IMG/VR virus record: IMGVR_UViG_3300029286_000083
Span: 1 to 44,072 of that record
Reading direction: 5' to 3' (one strand)
DNA: 44,072 bases
Source of the DNA: a virus
The notes beneath the pieces were generated by a model, which was not told where the DNA came from, did no database searches, and saw only the letters and a list, made by a program, of their open reading frames with translations. The position numbers and the translations under genes are program-made. This document shows positions 1 to 7,807 of this stretch, in pieces. Numbering within the stretch: position 1 is the stretch's first letter; every line of letters starts with the position of its first letter.

Positions 1-960
1 ATGAGGAGAGACCTATACAAAAGTATACCAGAATCACTAAGGGTATTTGGTGGGGATACCTACCTGTTCTCCTGGATCCTAAAACAAGGATTCAAGTTTG
101 CTGTTCTATATAGTTCTCCTATCATTCATTATAGATCAAAGACAGTTAGGGCTAGAGATGATTATAAAGAACTAAGTATACAAGATCAAACAAAGTATGA
201 CGAAATAAGAGTGATTGAGAAGCTAGGATCTCTATTACCATTGAATGTTGCTAGAGGAATTGGAAATCATCTACCACCAGCTGACATGCTACTACCACAA
301 ATGGGCTATAGAGAATTGATAGATAAAGACCTCAGATTCTACCAAGAGATGTTGACAAAGCTTAGATGTAATCAATCCTTTGCATATACTCGTTGGGGTG
401 ATGGTGAATGGTTTGCAATTGAAAAGAGACAGGGATATAACTGTGACAAGTGCAATTATTATCCCAGTCTTGGAATTGCACTTGAGAAAATAGTTGAAGA
501 GAAACAAGACTATTATATGGGAAGAGGAAAAGACAAGAACCTATATTCAGCAGCTAGTAAGTATCAACAGGATTGGCAATCAGCAGAGGTTTTCATTGAT
601 GCAGACTATGTTGGTAAACTTGATCTTTTCATAGATGTTCTGAAGACTAAACACGTTGTCTACATTGGTAACAAAGATCTTAAAAAGCTGCCTTTCATTG
701 ATGAGTTCATTGAGATCCCACAGGCTAATGTCTGGAATTTTAAAGACTCAATCATGAGCAAGATCAGAGCAACAATGACAGATGACCACAAGATTTATTT
801 GTTCTCAGCTGGAATGGCATCAAATGTTTTCATTCATGAGTTGTGGAAAAACAATGACTGGAATACATACATTGATGTTGGATCTGTCTTTGACAGATAT
901 GTTGGAAAGACAACCAGAAGTTATCAGAAATTAATGCCAGAGATTAAGGAGTTAAAATGA
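1..960 (+). CDS. Glycosyltransferase C-terminal part (GT-D-like domain), truncated by window start
   Basis: This is the left-hand allele of the gene seen complete at 42247-43608. It lacks the first 134 codons, and the ATG at position 1 aligns with an internal ATT codon of the complete copy, so it is not a real start. It keeps the end of the GT-A domain (GGDTYLF) and the whole C-terminal domain with RWGDGEW at local residues 131-137. That motif resembles the DGE (DxE) signature of GT-D fold glycosyltransferases (DUF1792 type). Relative to the other copy there are about ten amino-acid changes in 319 residues, for example Y/W, G/V, E/K and W/C. The stop overlaps the next start (ATGA). Confidence 0.85.
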   Translation: MRRDLYKSIPESLRVFGGDTYLFSWILKQGFKFAVLYSSPIIHYRSKTVRARDDYKELSIQDQTKYDEIRVIEKLGSLLPLNVARGIGNHLPPADMLLPQMGYRELIDKDLRFYQEMLTKLRCNQSFAYTRWGDGEWFAIEKRQGYNCDKCNYYPSLGIALEKIVEEKQDYYMGRGKDKNLYSAASKYQQDWQSAEVFIDADYVGKLDLFIDVLKTKHVVYIGNKDLKKLPFIDEFIEIPQANVWNFKDSIMSKIRATMTDDHKIYLFSAGMASNVFIHELWKNNDWNTYIDVGSVFDRYVGKTTRSYQKLMPEIKELK

Positions 961-1424
961 GTGACCTTGATGAACTAGATCTATTAATGGATGAGCTCTC
1001 ACAAAAGAAGCACATCTCAGTTTCTCAGATTGGTCAAGTTAAAAGATGTCCTAGACAGTGGGTTTACAGGTACATAGAAGGAAAGAAAGTTGCACCTGGG
1101 ATTGCCTTGATCACTGGTTCATCATTCGACGAAGCGATGAATATGAACTACACTCAAAAGATTGAGACCAAGACTGACCTACCAGTTGAACAAATGGTTG
1201 ACAAGTTTTCTGATGAGCTAGATCGTAGAGTTGAAGAGCTTGAGGATCCAGAAGAAAAGAAAGAAAAGGGTGTGATCAAAGATGTCTTTACGGCAGGAAT
1301 ACCTCTCTTTTGTAATCAGATTGTATCGAAGGTGCAACCAATCAAAGTGCAAACGAAGGTTCTCATCCCTCTGGATGACCAGTTTGATTTTCTTGGATTT
1401 CTGGATTTGGAGACTGAAACAAAG
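1..1424. repeat. Left copy of a divergent terminal direct repeat
   Basis: This stretch matches 42649-44072 base for base with a constant offset of 42,648 and no indel. By eye I count about 70 substitutions (about 95% identity). The longest identical runs are 126 bases (38-163 and 1299-1424). Most differences are third-codon changes. The repeat carries the 3' two thirds of a glycosyltransferase gene and the 5' part of a nuclease gene. A true terminal redundancy would be identical, so this looks like the same locus from two strain haplotypes, or less likely a real diverged duplication. Confidence 0.95.
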
Positions 1425-1751
1425 ATTATAGACAACAAGACAGCCTCCAGGTACACAGATGATTTTGTGAAGAAGCACATGACACAGCTCAAAGCCTATG
1501 TGTGGGCAATCTACGAGACCACAGGGCAAGTGAAAGCAACTGAGCTGAACACTTTAGTGAAGACCAAGAAGCCTTCATGCAAGATCGATACAGTTGACAA
1601 CATCAAGCCAACTGATTTCTTGCAGGAAGAATCAAGGACAATTAATTTTATCAAGAAGCTGCATGCAGATCCAGACATGGCATTTAAGAATACAGATGGG
1701 TGGCATTGCAGCCAGAAATGGTGTGGATACTATAACGAATGTCAAAAGTAA
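957..1751 (+). CDS. PD-(D/E)XK nuclease, RecB/Cas4-like, with a four-cysteine cluster
   Basis: The 264-residue protein has the RecB-type nuclease core: GFLD with D150, then IIDNKT with D159-N-K161 as the (D/E)xK motif, then QLKAY (Q177 to Y181) as the QxxxY motif. Cysteines C31, C251, C256 and C262 are placed as in Cas4/AddB proteins that hold a 4Fe-4S cluster around the nuclease fold. It probably trims or degrades DNA ends in replication or recombination, or in host DNA breakdown; phage Cas4-like proteins have such roles. No cas1/cas2 or CRISPR array is present, so a CRISPR role is not supported. It starts in an ATGA overlap with the glycosyltransferase gene. A second allele starts at 43605. 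Confidence 0.85.
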   Translation: MSDLDELDLLMDELSQKKHISVSQIGQVKRCPRQWVYRYIEGKKVAPGIALITGSSFDEAMNMNYTQKIETKTDLPVEQMVDKFSDELDRRVEELEDPEEKKEKGVIKDVFTAGIPLFCNQIVSKVQPIKVQTKVLIPLDDQFDFLGFLDLETETKIIDNKTASRYTDDFVKKHMTQLKAYVWAIYETTGQVKATELNTLVKTKKPSCKIDTVDNIKPTDFLQEESRTINFIKKLHADPDMAFKNTDGWHCSQKWCGYYNECQK

Positions 1752-1810
1752 TAGGACATATTTGTCTTCAGTAGAAGACTCTAAGCGGACATAAAAGACC
1801 TAAGGTAAAT

Positions 1811-1885
1811 GAGTTTGTGGTGTAGTTGGTAGCACAATGGTCTCCAAAACCATTAGCCTAGGTTCGAATCCTAGCAGACTTGCCA
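1811..1885 (+). tRNA. tRNA-Trp (anticodon CCA)
   Basis: A full cloverleaf can be folded by hand. The acceptor GAGTTTG pairs with CAGACTT (two G-U pairs). The D-stem is GTGT/GCAC with a GG-containing loop. The anticodon stem is ATGGT/ACCAT with loop CTCCAAA. The T-stem is CTAGG/CCTAG with loop TTCGAAT. CCA is encoded. The anticodon reads UGG; it is CCA rather than UCA, and many genes here end in TGA, so there is no UGA recoding. The 3' end lies only six bases before the Shine-Dalgarno of the next gene. Confidence 0.95.
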
Positions 1886-1903
1886 AGCAATAAGGAGGTA
1901 GCA

Positions 1904-2314
1904 ATGAAACGAATCTATTTTGCACATCCAATGGAAGGGAAAGAAATCTCTGAGTCTGGAAAACGTGCTCTTGAGGCTCGCAGACTGCTGCCTAACTTTA
2001 CTATATTAATCCCAGAAGAATGGCAACCGGAGGTTACATATGAAACCATTGTTAAGGAAGACCTTAAGCAGCTTAAGTCTGCTCAAATTGTACTGGCTGA
2101 TCTGTACGACGTACACCTTGAGAAAAATGGGGTACTCATTAAAGGAATTGGCACCTTTATGGAAATGGGTTATGCTATTGCGAGGGACAAACGAATCGTC
2201 GTTATTACTAGACAACGAGAAAACCTTCACCCATTTTTTCTACACCCATCCATCCATACATACAATTCACTCGAAGAAGCATGCGAAAAAATAAGGAGTC
2301 TATACAATGAATAG
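1904..2314 (+). CDS. Nucleoside 2-deoxyribosyltransferase-like protein
   Basis: The 136-residue protein begins IYFAHPM and carries a Rossmann-like layout with QIVLADLYD near residue 64 and GIGTFMEMGYAIARDKRIVVIT near 80-101. The GTxxExGxA motif is characteristic of nucleoside 2-deoxyribosyltransferases and related phage proteins. Such enzymes move deoxyribose between bases, and would fit nucleotide salvage or production of modified nucleotides. The start at 1904 is chosen because TAAGGAGGT sits six bases upstream; a longer reading frame would begin inside the tRNA. The next gene overlaps its end. Confidence 0.75.
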   Translation: MKRIYFAHPMEGKEISESGKRALEARRLLPNFTILIPEEWQPEVTYETIVKEDLKQLKSAQIVLADLYDVHLEKNGVLIKGIGTFMEMGYAIARDKRIVVITRQRENLHPFFLHPSIHTYNSLEEACEKIRSLYNE

Positions 2315-2519
2315 TATCACAGCAAATTATAGACATGACTTTAAATTTGGTTTGAGGCAGAGAGTACATGTTCCCCATCTCTCCTGCTATGGCATCATCG
2401 TATCTTGCATCTGGGCAGCCTGGGGCAACGTATATGATGTTAGATTGTACACAGAAGTTGGGATCGATAATGCTAACTTATACGAAACAGAATTAGAGGA
2501 GTCTTCAGATGATAATTAG
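2307..2519 (+). CDS. Small SH3-like phage protein of unknown function
   Basis: The 70-residue protein has the pattern FGLRQRVHVPHLSCYGIIVS, then WAAWGNVYDVRLY, then an acidic tail ELEESSDDN. This layout of a short beta barrel with a conserved GxVxVP-type first strand is common in small phage proteins, but no function is assigned. It overlaps the end of the deoxyribosyltransferase-like gene by eight bases, and AAGGAG precedes its start within that gene. Its stop overlaps the RuvC-like start, so it is co-translated in the nucleic-acid metabolism block. Confidence 0.7.
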   Translation: MNSITANYRHDFKFGLRQRVHVPHLSCYGIIVSCIWAAWGNVYDVRLYTEVGIDNANLYETELEESSDDN

Positions 2520-2994
2520 TGTAGACCCTGGGATGTCAACATCCGGTTCTGGAATTACAGTTTATAACGAGAAAACAAAGACAGTGGTCTTTAGTAAGTA
2601 TTTGCCACCATCAAAAGGCAAGGCACAAGACACATTGTTTGTAAGATTGAAAGAGATTGTCAGAACAGTTGAAGACCAACTGAGATCACATCCTGGAGCC
2701 ACAGTTGTAGTTGAGGAGACCTTCTATCAAGGTCTTGCCAATCGTTTGCACCAGAGGATGATCGGAGTCTTGATGTATCACTTTGACATCCAGACACTTG
2801 CCCCAACTTCAATTAAGAAGTATGTCACAGGAAGTGGCAGAGCAGGCAAACAGGAGGTGGCTGATGCTTGCAGAGCCCTAGTCAATGAGGAGTGTAGGAT
2901 TGATTGGGAGAATGTAGACATCACAGACTCCATAGGGATAGCAGTAGCCTATGACAGAAAAATAAATGGACAGGTGGAATTTAAAGATGAATAA
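2509..2994 (+). CDS. RuvC-like Holliday junction resolvase
   Basis: The 161-residue protein shows the RNase H-like RuvC layout: strand 1 with D6 in ISVDPG, VVVEE with E69/E70, and VDITDSIGIA with D137 and D140 supplying the C-terminal acidic residues. A basic patch (KKYVTGSGRAGK) lies in between. RuvC-like phage enzymes cut branched DNA intermediates before packaging. The ATG at 2509 overlaps the upstream stop, and GAGGAG lies about ten bases before it. Confidence 0.85.
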   Translation: MIISVDPGMSTSGSGITVYNEKTKTVVFSKYLPPSKGKAQDTLFVRLKEIVRTVEDQLRSHPGATVVVEETFYQGLANRLHQRMIGVLMYHFDIQTLAPTSIKKYVTGSGRAGKQEVADACRALVNEECRIDWENVDITDSIGIAVAYDRKINGQVEFKDE

Positions 2995-4729
2995 AGAAAT
3001 GTTTTCACTAATCATACCAACTAATAGATTCTTCATGGTTGACAACGGAGAGAATGATATTGATAATTTGATCAAGTCAATATTAGATCAAAACTACAAG
3101 AGCTATGAAATTATCATTGTCACTAATGGGGAGGACAGAGAGTTCCTAGCAGAATACTTAACTGAGAAATATATAGACCAGACTAATCTTTTTGTATTCC
3201 AGAATGAGGAAGCCTCTGCTCCTGCTGCCAAGAATATTGGGTTGGTTCACGCCAAGGGCGAATACCACATGTTTATTGGAAGTGACACTTTATTATATCC
3301 TGGACTTCTGGAGAAATATGCAACAGAGTTCAAGGCAAATCCAGATGCTTCTCTTCTGTACACAGACTTGGAGTATTTGGACAATGGAGTTCCCTCTGGT
3401 AGAGTGACCTCCTTTAGACAGTATGATAGGCATGTACTATTAGCAAGCCCATATATTGATGGAACCTCAGCAGTGAGAGCAATCCACTCAAAACCTTGGG
3501 ATACAAGGATCAAGGCATTGCAGGATTGGGGATGGTCAATTAATTGCACATCTGAAGCCCCTGCTGTCAAAGTTCCTGGTGTATGGTATGGGATGGAGAT
3601 GCCAAGAGAAGGTGGTCTTGGAACCTACTTCAACGAGCATTGGGAAGAGCTAGTTGCTCTGACAAAAGAGATCTACAACCTGCCAAAGAGAGATATGGTT
3701 GTCACAGGCGAGAATGAAACTGAAGCAATCAGGATCTCAAAACTGATTGAAGCAGACTTTGTTCCACTATTCATGCTCCAGCAAAGAAAGTTTGAGTATA
3801 AACTATGTTTGATGATTGGATACAATGTCCATCATTTGGATGTGTTGAATCAAGCATTTAAACTATTACCAAACACATGTGCAAAAGTAATATTCCTTTC
3901 TGGTCTTGACCTTTTATCCTTTGAGAGTTTGACTTGGAGAGCGAACAAGAACTTGTGCAAGATCTTGCCAGATTGGTTTTCAAAGGTGATAGTTGGTTCT
4001 TCCGAGGCAGCAGCTCTGCTAGAGGAAATGGGAGTCCAGTCAGGGATCTGTGAACCAGTTGCAGACTTGACCTCATTGCCTTTTAAGTATACAAAAATTA
4101 GAGAAATTCCTACTATTGGTTTATACACTGAAGGGTGGTCTACAGAACAGATTGAACAAGCTAATGTGGTTCTAGCTGCAACCATTGCTGGTTATTTACC
4201 TGAATATAAGTTCAACTACTATGGAACTGATATTAAGGTTGACATACCAAGTGAGGATCCAGCCAAACCAAACTTGACTGATATTAATATAGAAGTCAAA
4301 GGAAACTATCCAGTGGAACAGATTGCAGATGAGATTGACATATTCCTACAAATCCCAACATTTAGCACAGAGGATCTTCTCTCAACTCAAATGATTGTGA
4401 TGGGTAAGGAAGTTGTCAATGCAAACATTAGTATTCATGGAGCCTATAACATTGGTTCTGGTGACTATCATCCAGCTTTCCTGCACAAAGTTGCAAAGGA
4501 AGTTGTGAAACAGATCAAGTATATTATTGAGAACCATAAGAGTGAGGAACAAGCAAAAGCAGATAGGGAGTTCTTCTTAGTTGCTAGAAGTTCCAAAGAG
4601 GTCTTGAACTTCTACCTGAAAACAGCAATTGATGAGGAACCAGCCAAGATGGAGAGAATCAAAGCCAAAATAGAGAAAGCAAAGAAGGGGGCTAGTGATG
4701 ATAATGGTACAGAGAAAAAAGCTGAATAG
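2987..4729 (+). CDS. Two-domain glycosyltransferase (GT2-type GT-A plus GT-B-like region)
   Basis: The 580-residue protein opens with a GT-A fold of family 2 type: SLIIPTNRF, ILDQNYKSYEIIIVTNG, NIGLVHAKGEYHMFIGSD (the acidic metal-binding position) and LLYTDLEYL. From about residue 270 a second, Rossmann-like part follows, with ILPDWFSKVIVGSSEAAALLEEMGV and a later half rich in alternating strands and helices, suggestive of a GT-B-like or accessory domain. The tail is highly charged and helical (KMERIKAKIEKAKKG). I chose the ATG at 2987, which overlaps the resolvase stop and has GGTGG upstream. Substrate unknown. Confidence 0.75.
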   Translation: MNKEMFSLIIPTNRFFMVDNGENDIDNLIKSILDQNYKSYEIIIVTNGEDREFLAEYLTEKYIDQTNLFVFQNEEASAPAAKNIGLVHAKGEYHMFIGSDTLLYPGLLEKYATEFKANPDASLLYTDLEYLDNGVPSGRVTSFRQYDRHVLLASPYIDGTSAVRAIHSKPWDTRIKALQDWGWSINCTSEAPAVKVPGVWYGMEMPREGGLGTYFNEHWEELVALTKEIYNLPKRDMVVTGENETEAIRISKLIEADFVPLFMLQQRKFEYKLCLMIGYNVHHLDVLNQAFKLLPNTCAKVIFLSGLDLLSFESLTWRANKNLCKILPDWFSKVIVGSSEAAALLEEMGVQSGICEPVADLTSLPFKYTKIREIPTIGLYTEGWSTEQIEQANVVLAATIAGYLPEYKFNYYGTDIKVDIPSEDPAKPNLTDINIEVKGNYPVEQIADEIDIFLQIPTFSTEDLLSTQMIVMGKEVVNANISIHGAYNIGSGDYHPAFLHKVAKEVVKQIKYIIENHKSEEQAKADREFFLVARSSKEVLNFYLKTAIDEEPAKMERIKAKIEKAKKGASDDNGTEKKAE

Positions 4730-4988
4730 AAGTCAAGAGTCCTTAGAAGAAGAATTACTGTTTCTGCTCCAGACTAGTCAGTATACCAAGTATGATAAAC
4801 TCCTGGTAGAGCTCTATGGTGTTGAGCCTCTGGTAACTTTCCCTGAGAGAAAGGGAAGAACTGACTATTCAAATGGATCACATGGGGGAACCAAAGTGTT
4901 CTCCCTTGATTCCTTTGGTGACAAGTTGTCAGATGAGGAGTTTGAGTTTGAGGCTGTCATCCCAGATAAATATGAGGTTATACAATGA
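4698..4988 (+). CDS. Unknown acidic small protein
   Basis: About 96 residues, not recognised. The N-terminal half is charged and probably helical (SQESLEEELLFLLQTSQYTKYDKLLVELYG). The C-terminal half is acidic (DKLSDEEFEFEAVIPDKYEV). It overlaps the end of the glycosyltransferase gene. GTG 4695, ATG 4698 and ATG 4704 all lie within reach of AAGAAGGGGG; ATG 4698 is chosen. The stop overlaps the next start as ATGA. Confidence 0.65.
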   Translation: MIMVQRKKLNRSQESLEEELLFLLQTSQYTKYDKLLVELYGVEPLVTFPERKGRTDYSNGSHGGTKVFSLDSFGDKLSDEEFEFEAVIPDKYEVIQ

Positions 4989-5191
4989 ATTTTAGAATAG
5001 AGATACTCAATAAGTATTATCTGAGTATTGTTATAGTGAAGTCTGATACTCTAGTCAGTATTCTAGGAGGTAGAGTTAGACCCTGGGGTGACCTATATAG
5101 TGACCACAAACTAAAAATTAGTTTTGGATTTGGCTACCCAAGACAGTTATATTTTAGATTCTTTGGTGATAGAGAAATATTACATGACTAA
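4985..5191 (+). CDS. Unknown small protein
   Basis: A 68-residue protein, not recognised, rich in aromatic and beta-prone segments (KYYLSIVIV, LKISFGFGYPRQLYFRFFG). It is linked to both neighbours by stop/start overlaps, which supports it being translated. No signal peptide or clear membrane helix is evident. Confidence 0.55.
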   Translation: MNFRIEILNKYYLSIVIVKSDTLVSILGGRVRPWGDLYSDHKLKISFGFGYPRQLYFRFFGDREILHD

Positions 5192-5735
5192 ATACAAACC
5201 AGTTTTTATTGCAATTATTTGTGCCCTACTATTGATTGGAGCATTGTATGTCAAAGAAAGAATTTTGGGAAAAGGAATATCCCAACAACCCATTCGCAAC
5301 ACTTCCGTACTCACTACCCACTCGACTGTTGAAGGAGTCAACATATCTACGCCAGCAGGAATCCAAATCGTCTCGATTAACAACCGAGGTGATAAACGAA
5401 TACTTCCAACAGCTTTGGGAGTTAAGGCTACAAGAGATATCAAAAAAGGGGAACAGCTAGTTGGGGTAATGAAGTATGATGGGGTGATCAAGAATGACTT
5501 GGGAAAATTTCAGTTCTGTTACAATTATCTGGATCAAGAATTTTGTCCAGGTATTGCGTATGATCTTGTTAATGTCGGTGATCTTAGCGGTGGCATTGGC
5601 ATTTTCTCTAGGGGTGCAGGTTTTATTTTTGGGTACTCCATCAGACCAAGTGTTGCTGTTTTGCTTGGCGTGGTCAGTCCTTATAGTTATATACCAGATA
5701 TTCAATTAACTTTTGGAGTGGGGTTTAGACTATGA
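5184..5735 (+). CDS. Membrane-anchored beta-rich protein of unknown function
   Basis: The 183-residue protein starts MTKYKPVF and has one membrane segment at about residues 8-24 (IAIICALLLIGALYV). The rest is exported or cytoplasmic and rich in glycine and aromatic residues. The C-terminal 50 residues alternate like beta strands (GIGIFSRGAGFIFGYSIRPS, then LTFGVGFRL) and end in an aromatic-R-L terminus reminiscent of outer-membrane barrels. It could be an envelope protein or a spanin-like factor, but it has no lipobox and no C-terminal helix, so that is only a guess. ATG 5184 overlaps the upstream stop; a longer in-frame start at 5124 lacks support. Confidence 0.65.
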   Translation: MTKYKPVFIAIICALLLIGALYVKERILGKGISQQPIRNTSVLTTHSTVEGVNISTPAGIQIVSINNRGDKRILPTALGVKATRDIKKGEQLVGVMKYDGVIKNDLGKFQFCYNYLDQEFCPGIAYDLVNVGDLSGGIGIFSRGAGFIFGYSIRPSVAVLLGVVSPYSYIPDIQLTFGVGFRL

Positions 5736-6610
5736 TTTGTTATTTATGTCCATCCACCAATGAGTTCATTGGTGGCATCAGGATCATCTATAATCATGTG
5801 GACATACTTAATAGGAATGGCATTGAGGCAGCAGTCTTACATGAGACTGTAGGATTCAAGGTCACTTGGTTTAAGAACACAACTAAAGTTGTCTACTCTT
5901 TAGATGATAATAATCTACTAATAACTCCAGAGGTATATTCACCTTCAGTGTTTCCTGGGAGAGACAGAATAATATTCAACCAGAATTATTATTTGTCAAA
6001 ATCAATTGACCATACATGCAAAGGGATCATGGCAATATCTCATCATAATGCAAAGTTGATCAGAGCTAAATTCCCAGGGATTCCAGTGACAGTTGTGAAT
6101 TGGAGCCTACCAAAAGACATTTACTTCTATGATCCTCTTATAGCAAAAGAAAATATTATCTCCTTCTTTGGTATTAAGAACACTGTAACCTTGGAGGTTG
6201 TTAGAAAGCACCTCTTAGGATCCTCATGGAAACTTGTTCAGCTAGAGGGATCAGATTTAGAGGTTGCAAACACACTGAGAAAATCAAAAATCTTCCTCCA
6301 GCTAGGTTTGAAGGAAGGGTGCCCAAGACCTCCTGCTGAGGCAATGGCATGTGGTTGTATGGTTGTTGGATACGATGGTGGTGGTGGTAAAGACTACATG
6401 GATGGTAACTATTGTTATCCTTGTGAAAGTGATGATCTTAGTTCTTTACTTATAAAATTGAATAGGGCAATTAATAATCCCTATCTGACAGAGTTAAGCC
6501 CTATTAAAAGCTATTATATCTTAAATAAGTACAGTGCAGAGCTGGAAGAAAACCTGTTATTGGAGGCAATTAAACCTTATGTTAATACCACACGTCAGAC
6601 TCGACATTAA
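5732..6610 (+). CDS. GT-B glycosyltransferase, GT4-like
   Basis: The 292-residue protein shows an N-terminal half with YLCPSTNEFIGGIRIIYNH, like the glycine loop of GT4 enzymes, and a C-terminal half with the hallmark EGCPRPPAEAMACGC near residues 195-210, in which the acidic residues bind the sugar nucleotide. It is shorter than usual GT4 enzymes (350-400), so it is a compact version. It starts in an ATGA overlap with the membrane protein gene and ends overlapping the next gene. Acceptor unknown; the neighbouring sugar-transfer genes suggest a shared pathway. Confidence 0.8.
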   Translation: MICYLCPSTNEFIGGIRIIYNHVDILNRNGIEAAVLHETVGFKVTWFKNTTKVVYSLDDNNLLITPEVYSPSVFPGRDRIIFNQNYYLSKSIDHTCKGIMAISHHNAKLIRAKFPGIPVTVVNWSLPKDIYFYDPLIAKENIISFFGIKNTVTLEVVRKHLLGSSWKLVQLEGSDLEVANTLRKSKIFLQLGLKEGCPRPPAEAMACGCMVVGYDGGGGKDYMDGNYCYPCESDDLSSLLIKLNRAINNPYLTELSPIKSYYILNKYSAELEENLLLEAIKPYVNTTRQTRH

Positions 6611-6854
6611 AGTTGTATGTCCAAAGCACCCAAAGCTGGTGAAAAATAAAGCACAGGGTCTCTTCATGGTGAAGCGGAATGAGAATCGGTATGAGATCTA
6701 CATTGCAGACAATGAGGACTCAAAGGACACCTTCTTGCATGAGCTCACACACTTCTTGATTGAGGTGATGGGAAAGAGCCCAGGATTCCAGAGCTCCTAT
6801 CACAATGCTAAATTTAAGAGAATCCTAAAGACATTGAAGGAGGAATTGGAGTGA
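6579..6854 (+). CDS. Small zincin-like protein with HELTH motif
   Basis: The 91-residue protein contains DTFLHELTHFLIEVMG, an HExxH zinc-binding helix as in small metallopeptidases and SprT-like proteins. No third zinc ligand is obvious in so short a protein; a later histidine in SYHNAKF could serve. The start at 6579 follows GGAGG at 6562-6566 and lies inside the end of the glycosyltransferase gene. It may cleave a protein, or may be a degenerate zinc-binding fold. The next gene begins at its stop. Confidence 0.65.
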   Translation: MLIPHVRLDIKVVCPKHPKLVKNKAQGLFMVKRNENRYEIYIADNEDSKDTFLHELTHFLIEVMGKSPGFQSSYHNAKFKRILKTLKEELE

Positions 6855-7537
6855 AGCCTGTTGCAGTCTTTTATCATGCCTATCTTCCAGGAATCCATCC
6901 AGCATATGACTATGATACATACATGTCACAGATTGCTGCTCTATCAGATTCACTACTGCTCTTTAAAGCAGATAGAGTAACTATTAATATATTTGGAGAT
7001 GCTCCTGATGTTCCTGTCCTGAATAAAGGAAACATTACATTATTAAGACATAAGGCAAGTGAAGCAAAATCTGAGGCAGATACTCTAAGATTATTAAAAG
7101 AATACTCAGATACTAATGATGGTTATGTATTATACTTTCATACCAAGGGAATAACCAGAGGCACTAAACAGTGTGACTCTTGGAGAGAGTACATGCAGTA
7201 TTACTGTATCAAGAACTGGAAAGATGCGGTAAAGGTACTGGAGAATGGTTTTGATACTTATGGTGTAGCCTGGTTTAAAACAAATGACTCAAGAAATATT
7301 CAAAGGCATTATTCTGGAAACTTTTGGTGGTCAACCACAGATCACATTAAAAAACTCTCATGTATAACTTCAGAAATGTATACATCAGATAAAAGATGGG
7401 ATTCAGAATGGTGGATTACTAAGATACCAACAAAGGTATTTGTTGCTCATCAAGTGTATAAAGATATGTATGAATATGTAACTACTTGGGATCATACACA
7501 CCACAACACAGAATTTAATTATATGGATGTGATATAA
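6851..7537 (+). CDS. Glycosyltransferase-like protein of a phage/capsule type
   Basis: The 228-residue protein has FYHAYLPG at the start, YVLYFHTKGI near residues 92-102, WREYMQYY, and HYSGNFWW near 153-160 with WWIT further on. This HTKG, W-R-Y-M, SGNFWW pattern recurs in uncharacterised glycosyltransferase-like proteins from capsule loci and phages. The start is GTG, overlapping the upstream TGA, with AGGAGG ahead of it. It is the last large gene of the sugar-transfer cluster. Confidence 0.65.
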   Translation: MKPVAVFYHAYLPGIHPAYDYDTYMSQIAALSDSLLLFKADRVTINIFGDAPDVPVLNKGNITLLRHKASEAKSEADTLRLLKEYSDTNDGYVLYFHTKGITRGTKQCDSWREYMQYYCIKNWKDAVKVLENGFDTYGVAWFKTNDSRNIQRHYSGNFWWSTTDHIKKLSCITSEMYTSDKRWDSEWWITKIPTKVFVAHQVYKDMYEYVTTWDHTHHNTEFNYMDVI

Positions 7538-7660
7538 ATGATTACTATAAATAAATATATTGGATGGGATGAGGCTACCCAAACAACCTGTATTATAGTC
7601 ACACTTAAACTATTTGGCTTTATACAGCTATACTATTATGCTAAGGAGTTTGCTCTATGA
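7538..7660 (+). CDS. 40-residue unknown peptide
   Basis: ATG at 7538 directly abuts the upstream stop and the frame runs 40 codons to a TGA that overlaps the next ATG. The product contains a moderately hydrophobic stretch (CIIVTLKLFGFIQLYYY). Tight packing between two genes supports translation, but the upstream Shine-Dalgarno is weak. Function unknown. Confidence 0.45.
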   Translation: MITINKYIGWDEATQTTCIIVTLKLFGFIQLYYYAKEFAL

Positions 7661-7797
7661 TTGATTTAATATTGGCAGGGATCATTGGATTTGTGGTTGG
7701 TGAGAGAGTTTCAACTTTCTTCTACCAGCAAAAGATTGAAGACTTTGCAGAGGCATTAGTCAAGATTGTGGCAAACAATGTAGTCCCTTTTAAATGA
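7657..7797 (+). CDS. 46-residue single-pass membrane protein
   Basis: ATG 7657 overlaps the preceding stop and AAGGAG lies upstream. The product has a membrane segment at residues 2-14 (IDLILAGIIGFVVG) followed by a short amphipathic helix (QQKIEDFAEALVKIV). It is the last gene of the rightward arm, immediately before the terminator. It could be a lysis or superinfection factor, but nothing proves that. Confidence 0.55.
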   Translation: MIDLILAGIIGFVVGERVSTFFYQQKIEDFAEALVKIVANNVVPFK

Positions 7798-7807
7798 TAC
7801 AAACAAC

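Noticed and set aside
1-1424. Exact direct terminal repeat of a linear genome
   Set aside because: The copies differ at about 70 positions, which true terminal repeats of one molecule would not.
957-1751. Cas4 as part of a CRISPR system
   Set aside because: No cas1, cas2 or repeat-spacer array in the window; stand-alone phage nucleases of this type are common.
1811-1885. UGA-to-Trp recoding
   Set aside because: The anticodon is CCA, and TGA ends many genes at consistent overlaps.
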